This document shows, piece by piece, positions 61,301 to 64,000 of a DNA stretch of 64,000 nucleotides. The DNA is from Motacilla alba alba (taxonomy: Eukaryota > Chordata > Aves > Passeriformes > Motacillidae). The translations under genes and the position numbers were made by a program. How positions within the stretch are numbered: position 1 is the stretch's first letter; the number at the start of each line of letters is the position of its first letter. The notes under the pieces are model-generated. The model ran no database searches and was not told the origin of the DNA. It saw only the letters and a program-made list of their open reading frames with translations. Location of the stretch: contig NC_052016.1 of the NCBI RefSeq assembly GCF_015832195.1, positions 84,326,547 through 84,390,546 on the forward strand, given 5' to 3'.

Positions 61301-64000
61301 AACTAATCCAAAATACAGCAAGCAAAGATCATTGTCACAAATGCCAAATGGAGACATTGTTACAGATGTTGGAAATGAAAGGATTTCATTATATTGAATC
61401 ATTCAGTCCATCTGCCCAGACTGTGCTTAGCTGTGCAGTCTCTAATGTCTCACATAAGTGCTAGAATACTCTAAGTATTAAATAGATCATTCTCTTTGAA
61501 ATACATTGTGCTTACCCAAAAACTTTACTATAATTATGGTGCTAAGTAGACCTGATCTTGAGCTGTGGTCCAGTTCAGTGGGACTATGGCCCTGTGCTGG
61601 TCTTCCTGATCATTTTCATTTACTGGCTGGAGTCACTGTGAGGAAATTGCTAGATTAAACAGGCTTTCTGTGGAGAACTAGATGGCAAAACATCCTAGAA
61701 TATACTGTTGGGGTCTTAAATTTTTTTTCTTTACTTTTTTGTTTTGTTTCTTGTTAAGGAGTCAGGCTTTTGTTGAAAAGAAGTCCCCACCTTTGTAAAA
61801 ACTGTCAAACTGCAATTCTGCATCTCCATGTGGTTTCTTCACAGGGACATGTTTTTCAGAGGATCATGGTATGTTCACCATTATGCTTGTGTTCACTGGT
61901 AGAAATCCAGAAGACAAGAGAGAGTTCCAGCATCTGGATTTCAGTTTGTTTGGCATGCACTGCCTTTGGCAATAGGAAGGCAGAGAAGCTGCCATCTTCA
62001 GCAATTTGGAGGAAGGTGTCTCCGAGCGACCTGGAGTGCTGCATGCGTCACCCTGCTGAGTGATGTGACTAAACAATCCTTCTTGTACTTGACCATGAGT
62101 GACATGGGATCCTCTGCACTCTTGTTTTTCCAGTTCTCTGCTGTGTGTATATGTCTCAGAAGCCATGCTCCACAGAAATGATGTAGAAGCCACTTGGCAA
62201 TCCTCCTCTTGCAGGTGGTACAGGACCCCCTCCACCTCTCACTAAGTCTTCTTTTACTATTTCTCATTGCCTTCATCCTCCTGAGAAAATCTTCCTATAT
62301 GATACTGACACCTGTTGCAATTGATACTTAGTGCTAAGTAAAAGTTGGACACCCACAGAAAGTGTCATCAATGCCTCTTGCTGATTAAAATCCATAAGCA
62401 CAACACAATAATGTTTCAGTATTTCAAATACATTTTAATTCTTGACTACAAGTCCTTCAAGTCTGGAACTCTACAGTGTTAAACTTTTTTCTTGCTTCCT
62501 GTAAATAAATCTGACTGCACAAATAGTTTAATTTCCTCATGACATGCAAGGGAGAAAACCTCAACATTGTCTTATGTAAACTCATGAATGACATCAGCTA
62601 TTTAAATCTATTTGATCATTCAAGTCATCTCCTTAACTAGATATGAAAGTTTCAGTGGGATGTTAAAATGTTGAATGTATATGGGAGGGATCTACACTTC
62701 ACAATGCTGGGGACCAGGATATTGTATTGTTCACAGTGCATGTGTAAAAAGTAAGGAAGTGCTTTCTTACAGTGCTTACTTTTACAGTTTCTTACTAAAT
62801 GCTTTCTTACAGCTTATAAGGTATTGATTTAAAAAATAGAGGACTTGAGAAGATACTTCACTGTAAGTGTCATGTTCAATTCATGTATCTTGGATAACTG
62901 ACTTGTAGCTCAATTTTGGATGCCTGTTGAATAACCATTCCCAAAATAAGGTTCTTTAGGAAGCTAAGGGGTAGAGGTCTTCAGAGACAACCCATCTCTT
63001 TTGCTTTTTTAGGTACCTTGGTGAACCAGCCTTCATAAAATAAGTGTTTAAATGCTAAAATGTAGCATTATTATAGTAGGCAAACTGTGTTGCAGATTCA
63101 CTAACCTCACTGCTGATTTTTTTTCCGACAGTGCAATTCCTTGAACTGTGATTGCTGTAATGTGAAATAATAATGCAGTATGCTGTTTATTGTATCTTTT
63201 ATGTAAAGGTTCCTACTTGGAGTCTACATTTGTTTAATGGAAAAGCTCAAAAGGTAACACACTGCTCCTGCTGATCAAAGACATAAATGAGCTGTTTTCT
63301 CTCCTGGCTTATTCAATGTATGCAAATATCTCTTGTTTTCCCTCACCTTTCTGTCTTCCCATTGTTTCCTTGTTTTAGACATGTTTACCGTCACTATACA
63401 TTTTTAATGAGGTGTCCATTGCTGCTTTCCTAAGAAACTATTGATTCTGTCTGTGCCTGTCAGTAGGAATGTTTCAGTCCTCTCTAAACTCAGTATCTTT
63501 TGAAGCCACGGCTCCAGTTCAGCTGAATTTGTCAAAAGGATTGAAAGGTGATATTTTCGTGAGTTTTAAGGAACTAAAAGCTTTGCTAGGTAGGCAAGCA
63601 CATCAGCAGGCCACTGTTGGAGACACTCCAACATGACTTTGATCTGTTCAGCCTTCCCGTTAACCAACGAGCACATGTGTTCTGGCCTGCTGCTCAGAAT
63701 CCACACAGATTGGAACAAGTCCAAGCACATGATATGAATCACATTCCCCGACAGTCACCGTTTTGCTAGACTAAGCAATCCAAGGCCTTTTAGTTTACTC
63801 TTGTAAAACAAGCTCTCCTTTCCTTGGATTATGTGAATATCATTTGCAACTGCTGGAATTTCAGCCCTTCTCTCTTAAGCATGGTTGGGCAGAGCTGCCC
63901 ACTGGACTCCAGCTGAGGTCACATTAGGACTAGGTGGTGTTAATTTTTTCTTGACTCCAGTGGGACTATTTTGGCTGATTTAAGTCATTTTGAAAACCAG
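49356..64000. other. Long non-coding stretch to the end of the window
   Basis: No gene, RNA gene or named transposon is recognised. Simple repeats include a T19 run near 55502, a GT run near 57998 and a weak 'cccatgtcc' repeat at about 59487-59545. At 62760-62815 'tgctttcttacag' occurs twice. Open frames (51210-51659 plus, 52927-53328 plus, 53796-54269 plus, 59214-59762 minus) carry no family signature and no splice-bounded exon layout. Confidence 0.45.
59487..59545. repeat. Small 'cccatgtcc' minisatellite
   Basis: Five to six imperfect copies of a unit of about 10 bases ('catgtcc', 'cgtgtcccc', 'catgtccca'). Open frames through it on minus (Trp/Gly-rich) are products of the repeat. Confidence 0.75.

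Noticed and set aside
1..64000. CRISPR arrays, operons, tRNA or rRNA genes, and other prokaryotic systems
   Set aside because: No regularly spaced direct repeats, no tRNA box A/B pair, no rRNA sequence and no dense gene runs are seen. The sequence is vertebrate nuclear DNA.

Overview
This window reads as nuclear DNA from a bird, most likely a songbird. It is sparse, AT-rich and low in CpG. It has no dense or overlapping genes and no bacterial signals. Its repeats are an avian mix: about nine degraded CR1 LINE fragments, a 5' LTR with a lysine-tRNA primer-binding site of the endogenous-retrovirus-K kind, a solo LTR with a clean 5-bp target duplication, and one worn MIR-like SINE. The songbird assignment rests on my memory of the LTR at 9.77-10.47 kb and is an inference.

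No intact protein-coding gene can be supported. The one clear gene relic is a minus-strand, single-exon G-protein-coupled receptor pseudogene at 13.26-14.42 kb that resembles the 2-oxoglutarate receptor OXGR1. Without its 152-bp palindromic insert it has almost exactly the length of the human gene. It carries in-frame stops, at least three frameshifts, a lost arginine in the ligand pocket and a lost FRY motif. The palindrome lies between the sequences for transmembrane segments 6 and 7.

Layout: 0-9 kb is non-coding with one CR1 (3.2 kb) and one MIR-like SINE (7.1 kb). At 9.2-9.4 kb is a TA/CA microsatellite, followed at 9.77-10.53 kb by the K-type LTR and its leader, where three 33-nt primer-binding-site-like units lie in tandem. 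The OXGR1-like relic is at 13.3-14.4 kb, a 240-bp A/C-only tract at 14.9-15.14 kb, and the solo LTR at 16.25-17.04 kb. A candidate conserved non-coding block lies at 17.5-18.06 kb. CR1 copies follow at 19.1-20.6, 24.8, 26.1-26.8, 34.3, 40.7 and 49.1 kb. At 44.5-46.5 kb the base composition rises to a real CpG island (46.18-46.52 kb). Just upstream of it are two X-box-like (RFX) motifs between a long T-tract and a long A-tract, and this is the best promoter candidate. From 49.4 kb to the end I see only unique non-coding DNA and small simple repeats.

The parts do not work together as a pathway. I found no convincing new multi-gene system. The items most worth checking are the palindrome inside the receptor relic, the triplicated primer-binding-site units, and the CpG island with RFX-like sites.
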